Assembly: GCA_030737835.1 (NCBI GenBank)
Contig: CM060850.1
Location: 7,755,877-7,819,876, forward strand
Source: Acorus gramineus
Taxonomy: Eukaryota > Streptophyta > Magnoliopsida > Acorales > Acoraceae
Length of the DNA: 64,000 bases
Direction of reading: 5' to 3'
Both the position numbers and the translations under genes were made by a program. Shown here in pieces: positions 36,901-49,467 of this stretch (the first letter of the stretch is position 1; each line of letters starts with the position of its first letter). A model generated the notes under the pieces. It saw nothing but the letters and a program-made list of their open reading frames with translations. It was not told where the DNA came from and did not search any database.

Positions 36901-38480
36901 TGTCTGGCCGCAAATATATGTTTCAACTGCTTCAATGATTGGAGAAATACAAAGATAAGGCTCACAATCACTTCTTGTTGTGTAGATAACAGAGGGTGAC
37001 CTGCCCCGATAGTATGAGGTATACTATACGGCATGCGTCATTTTTTTTGTCAAGAGAAATTAGTACATAAAAGATGAGGCCCAAGCATATGCTCTACATC
37101 AAATGGGTTGTTTGAAATGCCTGTTAATGTGCGCTATATATTTATATATATCAATCTATGTTTTGAGGGATGGATGGGAGAGAAATGGTTGTTCTAATTT
37201 CCATCAGATATTTAATTAATTGAAAGCATATTTGAGCATGGAAGTGTTTCTTCTTGTATAGTTGTGATGACCAATCAAAACTGATACATTGATCAGAAAA
37301 TTAGAATGTAATTCTTAAGTTGTATGTACTGCTAGATGTCTACCTTTCTTGGTTCACTATGATATCATGCATTTTGATACCAGGTATTCATAATGGTGAA
37401 ACTATACAACCTCAGAAATGGTTCTGAATAACATACATACGTCAACACTCAACACATCCACGGATGTTGGATTGATGTCTTGCATTCCAGTGACTAGACA
37501 TTAGAATGCAATGACTAGACATTAGGGAAGAACTACAGACAAGGAAGCCCACAACCTTAATTTTCTTGTACGCTTAATGTCAATTATGTAATTCCTTTTA
37601 TTTGTAATTTCTTTTATGAGTAAATTTCTTGTCATCAAACTTTCTTTATTTCTTTTTTATGGACAGAGACAATCTTTTGTCGAGCTATTTAAATCTCATT
37701 TCTGGTTTGTGTGATTGTTTTCTTCCTCTTCTTTTTCAATTCACAACTTATTTTTTCAACATCAGATTCTTCAATGCATTATACAAGTTCTAAATATGAG
37801 CCAATATGTTATGTTTTTTTTTTTTTTCATTGGGAAGACCCCGTGGTTGATCTTATGATTAAACTTGGAAGACTACCTTCACCTATTTATTTTGGTCTCA
37901 CGAAAAATTCTTTTAAATAATCGTCAACAAACAAGTGGGTAAGTCAGTGTCAAGACTCTAATATGTAGTTTGGAAACCAAAGCTGCTTTTTTTTCCTCAT
38001 ATGAAGTGAATTCTTTACTTTGGACTTTCAGACATTACTTCATCAAACTTCAAAGGCAAAAATAAATATCACTTGCCATGGAATCATTTTTGGAGGTTTC
38101 TTTCACAGAAATCGATAAGGTAATGATTTGTTAAACACAGTGTTTAAAGAACATGATCATTAAAATATAAGATCACTTTTTTTAATTAAAGCAAGGTTAG
38201 ACCTGTTATTAGTTGGTAATCGGTAAGTCCTGGCAGAGTATTTGTTTAAGGTCTCTCACCAGCTGTTGACTACAGCTGTGTTATACAAGTTATAATGTGA
38301 AACTCTGGGAGATGTGTTACAGTAATGCAAATGAAACTTTAGTTTTGTCAATGATAGCTGTACTACTGGCACAACTTAGTAAAATAAGTTCACACTTATC
38401 ATGTGTTGACCAAAGCTGGATTACTCTTTGTATTTAAGATTAAACCAAATAGTCAGTGATAAAAATTTTATCAATGAAGG
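36901..38480. other. bHLH 3' UTR and intergenic DNA
   Basis: The first few hundred bases (to about 37350) should be the bHLH 3' untranslated region. The rest is AT-rich and I see no gene. The 69-aa frame at 37711-37920 has T-rich coding and no recognisable domain. Confidence 0.5.
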
Positions 38481-38915
38481 CCCTGATTGGGAAGAATAAA
38501 CATGAAATAGGATGGACTAGGGGTGAATAAATCCTTTTTTTTTTCAACGAATAGGTGGATATAATTATGTCAGAATATATAAGAATAAATTGGTTTGATA
38601 TTTTATATCCCCCTGAAATTGTGTTATTCTATACAATCTATCTCACTTGTATAAAAAGGTTCTCATGCCAAAAATTCAAATTAATTACCCACACGTCAAG
38701 TCATTGTTTTTACTTTTTAAATCCTTATCAACATTCATCCACGTTTTATCGCAACTTATCCACAATCAATCAAATAGTAAAAACAAAATATTATTATGTT
38801 ATTTGATGTGAATAAAAAAACACAATCAAACAGAAAATGATTTATTTTACTGATATGGTTAACCATATTGAAGTAGTCATCTATCATGGAATAGTTTATA
38901 TCGCTATCCAAATGG
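38480..38915 (-). mobile_element. Diverged Tourist/Harbinger-like MITE
   Basis: Starts GGCCCTGATTGGGAAGAATAAAC and ends TATATCGCTATCCAAATGG; the body shares ATAAGAATAAATTGG, CACACGTCAAGTCA and CACAATCAAACAGAAAATGATTTATTTTACT with the MITEs at 1270-1640 and 20914-21356. The ends are eroded. It sits directly left of the hAT-like element. Confidence 0.5.
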
Positions 38916-39775
38916 ACGCGTAGGACCGGCCCTGGGCAAAGGCCACCAAGGCAATAACTAGGGCCCCCACCGAAGGAGGGGCTCCAATAACCGCATGATT
39001 GATGGAATTAAATAAACAGTGCTGCTACCTTGGCCCCAGAAATTGGGCTCCATTGATGAGCCCCAATAGATGGCGATTTCCTATTGGTTCTCTGTTTGAC
39101 TTTTTCAAACAATAAAAAAGACAATGACATTACTATCCTTTAGAGGTTTTTAAAAATGGGTTTCAAATAATTATACCATCATTAATTCCTCATAACAAAA
39201 TCCCTAAAAACGCGGATCATTGAAACTGCCCCATTGAACAAATTTCAAAAACAAATTTATGACCTAGGGTTTCCGAATTGGGCAAATCCAGACGACCGAA
39301 AAAAAGAAAAAAATTCCGACGATCAAGAGTTCATATCATCTGATTTTCATCCCCAAACAATTATAAACAATGGCAAAGCAAAAAAATTAGATTTCTTCCC
39401 ACAATGAAATCTCACTGTCTGGTATTTTTTTTTTTTTTTTTTGCGACATAAACAGGACCATTATAAGACATTTTTGCACTTCTTGAAAAATGAAATCAGT
39501 GATTTAAAATTTTAAATTTATTTAAAGAATATGTGCTTCAGATACATGTATATGAAATCCAAAATGATTATTTGTTTATCTAGATTTGAGAAAAATAATA
39601 TTTGACATTTTTTCATTTATTTTAGGTTTTCCAGTGTATCTAGATTTTAGAAAAAAATATTTGACATTGTTCGTTTGTTTTAGGTTCATTTTCTGAGTCT
39701 GAAAAATAAATGATATAACGAATACAACATTTAGATACATGTACCTGAAAATCTGAAACAAATATCGAATTATGT

Positions 39776-40280
39776 ATCTGAATTCGATATTTGTTTTCAG
39801 TTTCACTGATCAATCTAAAACTAAAAGTTGTCAATCGTGATTTTTTTAGGGGTCCAAAAAAGCTTAACCTGGATTAATCACCATTGTTTGCACCATAATC
39901 AGTTCACACAAAAAAAAATCGTGTAATTCTTCTCTTCTCCACCGAACAAATCTGAAACTAATATCGAATTCAGATACATGTATCTGAATTCGATATTTGT
40001 TTTCAGTTCTACTGATCAATCTGAAACTAGAAATTGTAAATCATGATTTTTTTGGGGTACAAAAAGCCTAACATGGATGGATCACCATTGTTTACACGAC
40101 AATCAGTTTGCACCACAATCAGTTCGCACAAAAAAAAATCGTGTAATTCTTCTCTTCTCCACCGAACAAATCTGAATAAAAAAATGAAATTGATATTTGT
40201 TTTCGTTTCAACCGATCATTCTGTATCAAGAAATATTCTGTATCAAGAAATGATAAATCGTGATTTTTTTGGTCGTCCAA
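39776..40280 (+). repeat. Direct repeats inside the hAT-like element
   Basis: A unit of about 195 bp starting GAATTCGATATTTGTTTTCAGTT occurs at about 39779 and 39985. Each then has CTGATCAATCTRAAACTARAA, GATTTTTTTNGGGG, CATTGTTT(G/A)CAC and AATCGTGTAATTCTTCTC. A truncated third copy lies at about 40185-40275. Non-coding. It explains the short frames seen here. Confidence 0.7.
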
Positions 40281-40524
40281 TTAAATTGATATCTTCGAAA
40301 GGGAAAGAATCTCTCAAATCATAACCACCTCGGGATTAATGGGGGCAGTTATGGAAAGCTCAATCCAATTAGTTAGGGGGGGTAATATGGGTAATTCAAA
40401 TTTGCCACCTCATGGGGTTTTGGATGATGTCTAGCAATTGGGGTTCAAAAATCATTATTGTTAAACAAATGAACGGTTAGATGTGCTACTTTTACTTGTT
40501 AATTAGTTAATCTCAACACACAAT

Positions 40525-42948
40525 TGTAGATACCTCATTTTGATCGGTCAGAACTGTAAAACACTTATCATTTGTGATATCTTAGTTTGCAATTCTAAAC
40601 CCCGATGATCTTCTCCGAGCCAGAATAATCACTTGAGTAGAGAAAGGAAAGAAAAGAAAGCATGAGCACACAAGTTCTTAAAGAAAACCTTAAGAGAAGC
40701 AGTATCATCGCCCAGAACGGTTAAGCCTTGGGTTGTTGTACAAGACATTTGAAAATCTGTCTGGTGACTAAGACAAGCGACCACCCACTCGTCGTACTAG
40801 ACAATCTATCTGAGGATTGTCGACTTCGATGATCTTTGGGAGGATTGTCGAACTGGACGATCTTTCTAAGGATTGTCAACTTCGACGATCTTTGGGAGGA
40901 TTGTCGAACTGGACAACCTTTCTGAGGATTGTCGACTTCGACTATCTTTGGGAGGATTGTCGAACTGAACGATCATTCGAGTGATTGTCGAAGTCGACAA
41001 TCTTTTCCGGGTTGTCAACCTAGATAATGGGATGACGGATCGTTGAAAATACTGGGATAAGTTCAGCTCGAAAAGGACTGCATGACCTGAGTTTTTTTGC
41101 CTCTCCACCAACGTCAGCCACTTCAGGTGAACGTGGGAGCGTCGTGGGGCACTCATTACCTCCCCAAATAGGTGTCAAGAAGGTGGTGGCTTGTTTGGGC
41201 TATAAAAGGGAAGCAATGGGAGGCTTTTGGGGAGGAGACCAATCTTTTACTCTCCAAAAAGCCATCCAAAACCTCTCCTAGCCTCTCCATTCGAGACCAG
41301 CAACCCCCTCACCACCCTCCACCCTTCATTTCCGAGCACCACCACCCCCTACACCAGCAACCACTCCAAACAACCACCCACCACCCTCACCTACCACCTA
41401 AGCTCTCCCCTTTCTCTCCAAAAGCCACCCATCCTAACCCATCTTTTTTTTTTATCACCAACTGCCCCTCTCAACACTCTCCACCCTCCATTTCTGAGCA
41501 CCACCACCCCCTACACCAGTAGCCACTCCAAACAACCACCCACCACCCTCACCTACCACCTAAGCCCTCCCCTTTCTCTCCAAAAGCCACCCATCCGAAC
41601 CCATCTTTTTTTTTTTATCACCAACTGCCCCTCTCAACACTCTCCACCCTCCATTTCCGAGCACCACCACCCCTACACCAGCAGCCACTCCAAACAACCA
41701 CCCACCACCCTCACCTACCGCCTAAGCCCTCCCCTTTCTCTCCAAAAGCCACCCATCCGAACCCATCCACTACCACCCAAAGTTAACCACCTTCTCTCAT
41801 CACTATCATCTATCCCTCACCCTCCCTTGCCAAAGAGAAAGAGAGAGCTCACACCTCCCTACCCTCACTTCCCTTTCCTTTTTTTTTTTACTTTTTTTTT
41901 TTACTTAAAGAACTTGTATAACATATCATCTCCTCATAAAACCCTTAAACAAGTTGTAACAAGCTTACTAAATTAAATAAATATAAGTTTAATCAAAGTT
42001 GAGAGTGTTGGAGTACATCATTGGATTATTATCAGTTCTTTTGAAAACTATACGCAGCTGGCGGACGACCATAACTTGGATCGTTGGTCAGTTGGTCTAG
42101 GGACTATTTGAACACTCCCCTTTGCAAGTTTGGGTACCTCCCAAGGACTACTATCCCCTTTTGTTTTATTTTGTTTACTTCATTTGTCATTTACTGCTTT
42201 ATATGTTTATTATTACTCTTTTTATATACTGTTTATATGTTGTTTTTTTTGTTTTTCTCAGTTTCTTGTTAACATAAAACCTCTCACTAATTTTGTTAAA
42301 TTTTTCTTGGAGTTAACCCTCGACAATCCCCCTTAGTTCTATCCACCCATGGTTAGTCGATCCCGACAACCCACCGTAATTCGTCGAACTCGACAATCCA
42401 CAAATAATTCGTCACACTCGACAATCCACCCATAGTTCGTCGAACTCGACAATCCACCCATAGTTCGTCGATACTGACAACTCCCTTGTGGTTCGTCGAG
42501 ACCGACAATCCCTTCTGGTTCGTTAAACTTGACAACCCTTCCTGGTTCATCAAGTCCTCTAGTTCACCTCCAGTCTATTGACCAGAAAGAATACTTTTTT
42601 TTTTTATCCCATTTGCCAATCCTGCACCAAAAAGTATCTTTCTCTCTCTCTCTTTGGGTTTGCAGGATCAATCTGAGCTTGAACACCTCAAGGCACGGCC
42701 GGCCGTGATCCTTGAGAGGAGAACCTGCATCCCCCGTTGAAGGCGAGTAATAAAAGAACATCCTCTTTGCTTGCTTTTGAGGAAAAGCAAGTGGCGATCA
42801 CACCAACGTCCCTAGAAGCGGTCGGGCAACCTTGGACGATCCATCAAGTGGCGATTCGGAGTACCGTGTGCGTGACAAAACCAAACTTGAAGGAACCCAG
42901 ATTCACGACAACACAACGACCACATGGTGTCAAAATCCAACACCGACA
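40525..42948. mobile_element. Solo LTR, 2.4 kb, with 5-bp target-site duplication
   Basis: Begins TGTAGATACCTCATTTTGAT and ends CACCGACA, i.e. TGT...ACA termini. A perfect 5-bp duplication ACAAT flanks it (40520-40524 and 42949-42953). No second LTR, primer site, gag or pol lies beside it, so it is a single LTR left by recombination. Its inside is unusual: GATTGTCGA-type arrays near one end (about 40795-41035), three 163-bp C/A-rich repeats (about 41314-41770), and an array of TCGACAATCC units of opposite orientation near the other end (about 42315-42555). The perfect duplication argues for a fairly recent insertion. Gypsy or Copia cannot be decided from an LTR alone. Confidence 0.8.
41314..41770 (+). 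repeat. Three tandem 163-bp C/A-rich repeats in the solo LTR
   Basis: Units align on CCGAGCACCACCACCCC (41332, 41494, 41657), each followed by CCACTCCAAACAACCACCC, then CACCTACC, then CCTTTCTCTCCAAAAGCC. The third copy ends early. They produce overlapping Pro/His/Thr/Ser-rich open frames of 116 and 249 codons that I read as non-coding by-products. Confidence 0.85.
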
Positions 42949-43313
42949 ACAATGTTTTTCAAAATCAAGCCTAAATTACTCCCCTCCTTAAATCTCTCCA
43001 ACCACAATGATAATATCTCCTTCTCACTATATATTTTCCTTCCTAGTCCCTCTTAGTTTGTTGTTTAAAATAAATAGTGTTAAGTATTTTTGTGATTTTA
43101 TAACTTTTTTATTTCATTAAAATTTAATTTTTTTTTGTGGCTTATAGGCTTTTAAATTATATTATAATATTGTATCTATTTTATAATTTGTTCATGGCTT
43201 AAAATAAAAAAAATGTATAAGATTAAATAAATTAGATTTTTTTTAATATATATGGGGCCCCACTTTAAAAATTGATCTAGGGCCCACTAAAAAAAATTAA
43301 TTCTCAAGGCCGA

Positions 43314-46300
43314 CACGTAAGGAACTTCAAGTGTGATCTCAGATGTCACCTGAAAACTCTTATTCGTTGAAAAAAAAAAAATAGAACAAACACACTTATT
43401 TTTCACCTTTAATCCATTTAAGAAAACCATTTACTTAAATAGTTTAGTGAAAAAAACATGACTATATATAGTAAGGGTACAACATATGTATAAGAATTTG
43501 TTGAAACTTTTATATATATCTTATTATTAGACGGATTTCAGTACAAATACATATTAAAATACATATTAATATGACTATATGTGTTTATTAAGAAAAAAAA
43601 ATTAAAACTTACGCCAAATGCAGACAAGATCATAAATGAAACTATATGTCTAACATCTTACTTTAAAAAATTTACTGGAGTTAATCTAAATTTCCCAGAA
43701 ATCCATTTGTAGGTCCCACCTGAGATTGCGAAGATCTCTGTCCTTGCCTGAGCAGGAAAGTTGCATTCCAGTGGTCCCAATTCCGAGGGACCACCTATCG
43801 AACGAACAGCAGTCAATCCCCACCTGAAGCTCGTACTGACGTCTGATGATGATATCCACCGAATGGACGAAGATCCTGCGGCGGTTGGTCCAAGGGACCA
43901 CCATTCATTTCCCTAAATGTCCCGCAATAAATTCTATCAGTACTGTCTGTCGCAGTACGTCACGATCATGGGCTTTTTACGTGGGCCGTTGGATTGATGT
44001 GGTCTCTTCATGGATGAGTGGTCCGACATAACAATCGCGGCGAAAGTGAGTTCCCAACCGTCCAATGAGTGAGCCTCCCACTCTTTCGGTTTTATCCGTA
44101 GGGGACCACTGATCGGACGGTTGAGGGAACTCGGATGTGCTAAGCCGTTGATTTGTGTGTCCTATCACAATGAATTCATGAAATGGATACTTGCATTTTT
44201 TGGGGGTAATAGAATTTGCATTTGCCATGCATTTATAGCTTCTTGAATTTATAACTATTTAGATATAGCAAGGGTATATCATGACAACAGGACAACAGAT
44301 AGAATGATGAATTAAAAATGATATATTTATTTATTTGAAAAATCAAGATAGAGCACAAATAAGGGGGTACGTGGATTTGAGGTTCGGTAGATACATCTTC
44401 TTCTGACACTCCAAGTAACTTGTTTCTTTTTGCTTTTGTTATAATTTGTATCGGACTTCGTTTTTAATATATTAAAGTGTTAATCTATCATTTTTATTAA
44501 AAAAAATTTAAAAGTGAAATTTGTTTCACATGAAAATTGAAATAATATTTATCCTTTTGTTTTATTATTATTTCCGCAAATGTGAATAAATATACAAACG
44601 ATATATTTAGTGTTGCTTAGAATATTTTAAGATACATCTTATTGTTAGGTTTTTATATTTCCAAAAAAAAGTGGGATGTATTGGTCTGAGAAAGGCCATG
44701 AGAGATTGAAAAGCAAATGAAGAGTCTCATTTTTCTTTTAATAAAAATAATATGAAGGCCCTGATTCATGGATCAAAACATAAAATTTACTTGGAAAAAA
44801 GATACACTCATACTCGTAGCCACTGTTGCAGCCTTAATTGCAGTCTATCATGTTTTTCTTTTTTAAAAAAATCATCCGCTCACCATTTGAAATGCATACT
44901 ATTATATGAAATGAAATATATACTAATATACATTAGTGTATTTCTTTTTCATGATGAGAAAATGAAAAAAACAATTAAGTCATGTACTATGATAGAACCT
45001 CATACACTATAATAGTGTAGTATATACTACGTTATTATAATATATGGGGCTATAAAACGGACTGCGTGTATCAGCGCTCCATTTACTAGTATTATGGAGT
45101 TTTGCTTCATCACTTCCATAATCCAACTGTGTGAACAGGCCCACAAAACCAGCCCAAATATGCTTTACACTACAATTTCAGTCTTGTTGTATCATATCAG
45201 TACCTAGTACTCCGGAGACTTGGACCATCACTGGTTCTTAACCGAGCTCAGTCCACGAAACTAGCCCAGATAGGCTTATCACCTCAATTTCAGTCTTGCT
45301 GAGACTCGAGACAGGGCCTCCCCATGGGGAGGTGTTGGGATTCTCTGGGGTAAAAGAAATAAAGAAGAAAAAAAAATTTGATCAACTCTTACCGGGAAGA
45401 GTTAAAAAAAAAATTACACCGCTTAAGTGGCAGCCTCTGATTGACTGTCATAAGGTTTCTATGTGGTTTTATCACAAAGGATCCGGACTATGGGGAGAGA
45501 TGTCCACTACCAAGAAACAAGGCTCATATTTTCTCTGGCTATGCATAAACCAAGACATACCAAGGAGAGGCTCTATAAGAAAATGCAGTTATCTGATATG
45601 GGTTGAGTTCTAAAGTTGTCTTTCCATGGAACAATAATAAAGTATTCGGTTAACAAGACAGAATACTTAATGATAAAGGTTATACAAGCTTGCTGTCAAA
45701 TTTTCTTAGGAAAAAAGGAATGAGAAGAAATATTTTGTTCACGTGTTTCTCTAAAAGCTGTCCTATTTGCAAAGGCACTTCAAATTCCGCACTTAGACCA
45801 ATGGAGTTCTTCAATTTTCTAACCAAAGATGGAGAAGGTGTGATATTATAATGCTTCCATACTGGAGTAAATAGTATTATATTGATGTTTTCCATATTGA
45901 GGAGTATCAAAGACATCTGCCCATGATTTTGTATTCTGGAGTATTATGAGGACAAATTTCAGTTGGTCTGAGTTGGTGCACTTTCATTCTACTGAGAAGC
46001 ACTGACCATCTATCATTCTCTGTGTAAATAGTCAATCTCTTCATTCTATCAGCACCATTAATCTATCACTCATTTAAAATAAAATCCAATCCATGAAATA
46101 TATCTGAAAGTGATGTAAACAAATTTATAGTTCATGAACATATATAAACACATATTTAACACAAATATGAGTATATGGTACAACTTACACAAAAAAATGA
46201 TATACATACATGAGAAAGAACTCTTGGATCCTATTCTGCTGCTTCTGATGTTCCACAACTCTCTCCTTCAGACAGCTGCTATTTCTGCACATTATTAAAG

Positions 46301-46893
46301 ACACTTGTAGTCCAAAATTACATGCAAGAATGCAACTACATTAGAGCTTATTGTTTACCTTCTGAATTTTCAACCATCATCATTGTCTTTTTTGTTTTTT
46401 TTTTCCATAAAAGATATACATTAGGAAAATATGTTAAACTTTCTAATTCTCAATCATAATGATATTCTTTAATAATCTTCAAATTTTCTAGTAAAATATG
46501 AGGAGCCACATTGAGCCACAAAAGAAACAACTCAGATAAAAACAGATCCAAGCAGAGACTTTGCCTATATTTAATTTTCTGAATTATGACTTACAGACCT
46601 ATCAAATTTGTATGATATTCTATCATTCTTAAAGAAACATTGTAATCTGAAACCTATGGATATGGCTAAACAACTTTTAATTGACATATGTTCTGTGCAA
46701 CAAAGAATCCCTTATGAGAATTTCCCATTCTTACAGAACTCTTAATATTGTTGAAATTCCATAGAATATAAAGCTACGATTTTTCAATGAAAACAATGAA
46801 TTCAAGACATTATATACTAAATTATCAATTACTTACGTCACAACCTTACTTCACATAAAAAGACATATATGTAAACTATAATGCAGCTTTTAC
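43314..46893. other. Intergenic region with one GC-richer unique block
   Basis: AT-rich DNA with a more balanced block at about 43690-44190. That block is rich in GGGACCAC/GTGGTCC motifs and in CCGT(T/C)GGAT/ATCGGACGG motifs (43987, 44056, 44113, 44144) and resembles the character of the 28.55-29.05 kb block. A copy of the dispersed 280-bp repeat occupies about 44770-45085. The stretch 45290-45620 has a 105-codon frame (QPLIDCHKVSMWFYHKGSGLW) that I do not recognise; it may be a decayed element. No supported gene. Confidence 0.5.
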
Positions 46894-49467
46894 TTAAGGG
46901 GTGAGTACCTGCAATTGACTGCAGATTTCTATGACTTCATCGATGGGTACCGAATCTCCGAAATTCCTCTCAATGAACTGACAAGCAATTCCACTTCTCC
47001 CGCGACCAACCACAAGAAGCCCACCCTTAATCCCATCTTTACCTCCGAAGTTTCGTTCGAGTCCGGTGGGTTTGGCACGCCTATAATTAGCCCTCGCGCT
47101 CGGGCATTGAAAACAAATCATGTAATGAAGTTCTCTTTGATTTGCTTCCCACCTCCAAGAGCTTTGAAAAACTCATTTCCTCTGTCAAGAATCACAAAAC
47201 CCCAATAGCGTGGCCAAACGTCCTTAACCTGAATGCACATAGTCACACAATTTGAATTTAGCCGTAGATGTTAGAGATATTGTCTTTTCCTTCTTAAGGA
47301 TTTTCTTCTTTGTAATATATATTTGCCATTGCTGTTCGCTTATTGTCCGTGAGTTATCTCAATAATTCCTAAATCTAACAGTAGAAATCGTATGAATCGG
47401 GATTTACCTGTGCCTCTATCTCTTCCAGGAGTACGGCGATCAACTGAACACCCAATGCATCAAATACGGGTTTCCTCGCATAAAGATGGTGGGCTTCGGC
47501 TCTAACACATGATACACCTGCGATATAAGCACATCCAAAATGAAATACAAATCGCCAGATGAAAAAGAAACCCAAAATAAAAATGTAAAAGAATTGTTTA
47601 CATGAACGAACAGTTTAATAACCCCAGTGTGGAAGGAGGATTCTTCCTTCCTCATGAATCCAATTCTGACAGATTCTATGGGAAGAAGGAAGGAATATAA
47701 TTTTGTTTGAGCCACCGACGCCTCAAGAATGAAGATTCCAAAGATTTTTTTTATCTGGGTGTTCTAATAAAACGAGAATGAGAAGGGTTACCAAACTTTA
47801 AGAAGTTAAACCTTTTGCATCAGATAAACTTGTGAAGATCAAAACCATGACTCTAGCCAAAGAGCCAACCCAGAGTGACCTACTTACCCAGGGCGTCGAA
47901 CACAGAGAAGCACGACCAGTTTATTCTTCCACAACTCCGAAGCCTTCATGGGTGGCGCCTTCAACTCCACCAACCGCTCCATGCCAATCTTGTACTCCGG
48001 TGCGAGTTTCTTAATTGAGATGTTTTCAATGGAAGAGTAAGGGGAGACGTTTTCAACCATTGGTGGAGGCCGAATGCAACCACACAGCCGGTGCAGAGGC
48101 TACAATTCCTTTAAGGACATGCCCTTCTTTGATCCTAACATGATTGGTTTCATTGGACAATTTGCTTTGTGTCCTAAACCGAGCGGCGTGACCTCTCACC
48201 ATACCATATTGTGAAGAAAGGATGGTAGTGTTGTAGTTCAGAAGCTCTGCCAGAGGTTTCCCTGAGGCTTCGAGTTTATCTGTGTATCGCATCAGAAATC
48301 GATCGTGCAGGTATGTCCTTATCTCCCATGCATCCTAAAAGAGCCAATATCAAGAACACATAAAATGGGATACTGTTAGACCAAGTAAAAATGGCCTACA
48401 TATATGATTAAGGAGTTTTTTTTTTTTTTTTTGAAGTGTTGAAAAGAAGATGAAATGAATGCAGGGGCCTCTTCTGAAACATCTTGTCATCTCAATTCAT
48501 TATTGAAACATTGAAGTTCAAGCCTCCTTGAATAATTCAACCTTGCCTTCAATGATCTTTAGACTTCTTATTGATGACAATCAGGAAAATTATCGAAAGT
48601 AACTCCAGAGCATGTATATGGAATATAGGAATTGGACCTCAAAACCATATTATTTTCAAAGAATCACCATTATCTCACAAGAAAACCTTGATAAACTGTA
48701 AGTTGAACCAGTTTCTTTCATAATGAGATGACAAGAAACCAATTATAACTACAATATCCCTTTTGGAACATCTCTTCTAAGGGACAGATGGAGGAATACT
48801 ACACATCGAATTGATGTGCTCATGGAATTTATTTGTAGAAGCAGATATTTAGGACAAATTTGTTAACTCCAGCATAAAAGGAGAATATGTCCTTCTCCAG
48901 GAAGTAGATTTTGTGAGAATAAAAAAATAACGGAATTTTGCTTGGACAGTTCAAGAATCACAAATATGAAGGATTTCAAACGCCATTTATCTGGGTGCGG
49001 GTGCTTCAGCTAAAGAAAAATGAGAATGGTTATTAAACTAGCTAACACTTTTAGAGATAATAGATTGGTTCAAGATATCTTCCTATATCCACCAAAAATA
49101 AGATGGTTCACAATTCAAGTCATGAAATTACAATTCAAAATGAATAATCAGATAAACTTATAGGACACACTACATGATTAAAATTGTAAAAAATAAGCTT
49201 ATGCTAAACATCTTAAGTGACACGTGTCAGTTCCCCTTTGAACATAAATAAGAACTAATGTGATACACTGATTAGATCCCAAAAAAAAAGGGAGGGGGGG
49301 ACAAATTCACCTTTTGTTGGTGTGTCATGGCCACCCTATCCATGTCATCTGAGTTCATCATCTTCAGCTTCGGCACATCATCAAAACCTTCCTCCACCAT
49401 CTTTGGCACCAGCTCTTTGAGTGGTCCTCCTCCAATGATCGAACTCCTTCACTAAAAAGGATGCCAT
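46894..49467 (-). pseudogene. SAM-like/peroxiredoxin-like-2 paralogue, decayed
   Basis: It matches the intact paralogue at 54485-58164 exon by exon: 49467-49311, 48334-47888 (counterparts of exons 2 and 3 fused), 47517-47408 and 47228-46894, with splice sites still GT-AG. Readable parts include KELVPKMVEEGFDDVPKLKM, DAWEIRTYLHDRFLMRYTDKLEASGKPLAELL, CGCIRPPPMVENVSPYSSIEN, ASELWKNKLVVLLCVRRPG, CIMC, RAEAHHLYARKPVFDALG and VKDVWPRYWG. The frame is broken at least four times: one extra base in exon 1 near the EF codons, a shift before CGCIRPPP, one extra T right after the CIMC codons, and a shift after the FIT codons in the last exon. A segment of about 45 codons plus the intron between exons 2 and 3 is missing. 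Preserved splice sites suggest fairly recent decay. Confidence 0.85.

Larger units (their letters stand above)
38926..43313. mobile_element. hAT-like non-autonomous element (interrupted relic)
   Basis: Left end CCGGCCCTGGGCAAAGGCC, followed by GGCAATAACTAGGGCCCCC. The right end reads AGGGCCCACT...TCTCAAGGCCGA, an imperfect inverted match (CCGGCCCTG against TCGGCCTTG). Flanks CGCGTA-GGA (38917-38925) and CACGTAAGGA (43314-43323) look like a diverged 8-10 bp target duplication, as in hAT elements. Its interior lacks any transposase frame. A solo LTR at 40525-42948 is inserted in it, so without the LTR the relic is about 2 kb. The superfamily is inferred from the ends only. Confidence 0.5.

Noticed and set aside
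41172-41976. Pro/His/Thr-rich frames of 116 and 249 residues
   Set aside because: They come from three 163-bp repeats inside the solo LTR, read in two frames with the same kind of output. They have no domain.
40795-42555. Regularly spaced short repeats suggesting a CRISPR-like array
   Set aside because: Spacing is irregular, the units are degenerate, and they lie in an LTR in a plant genome.
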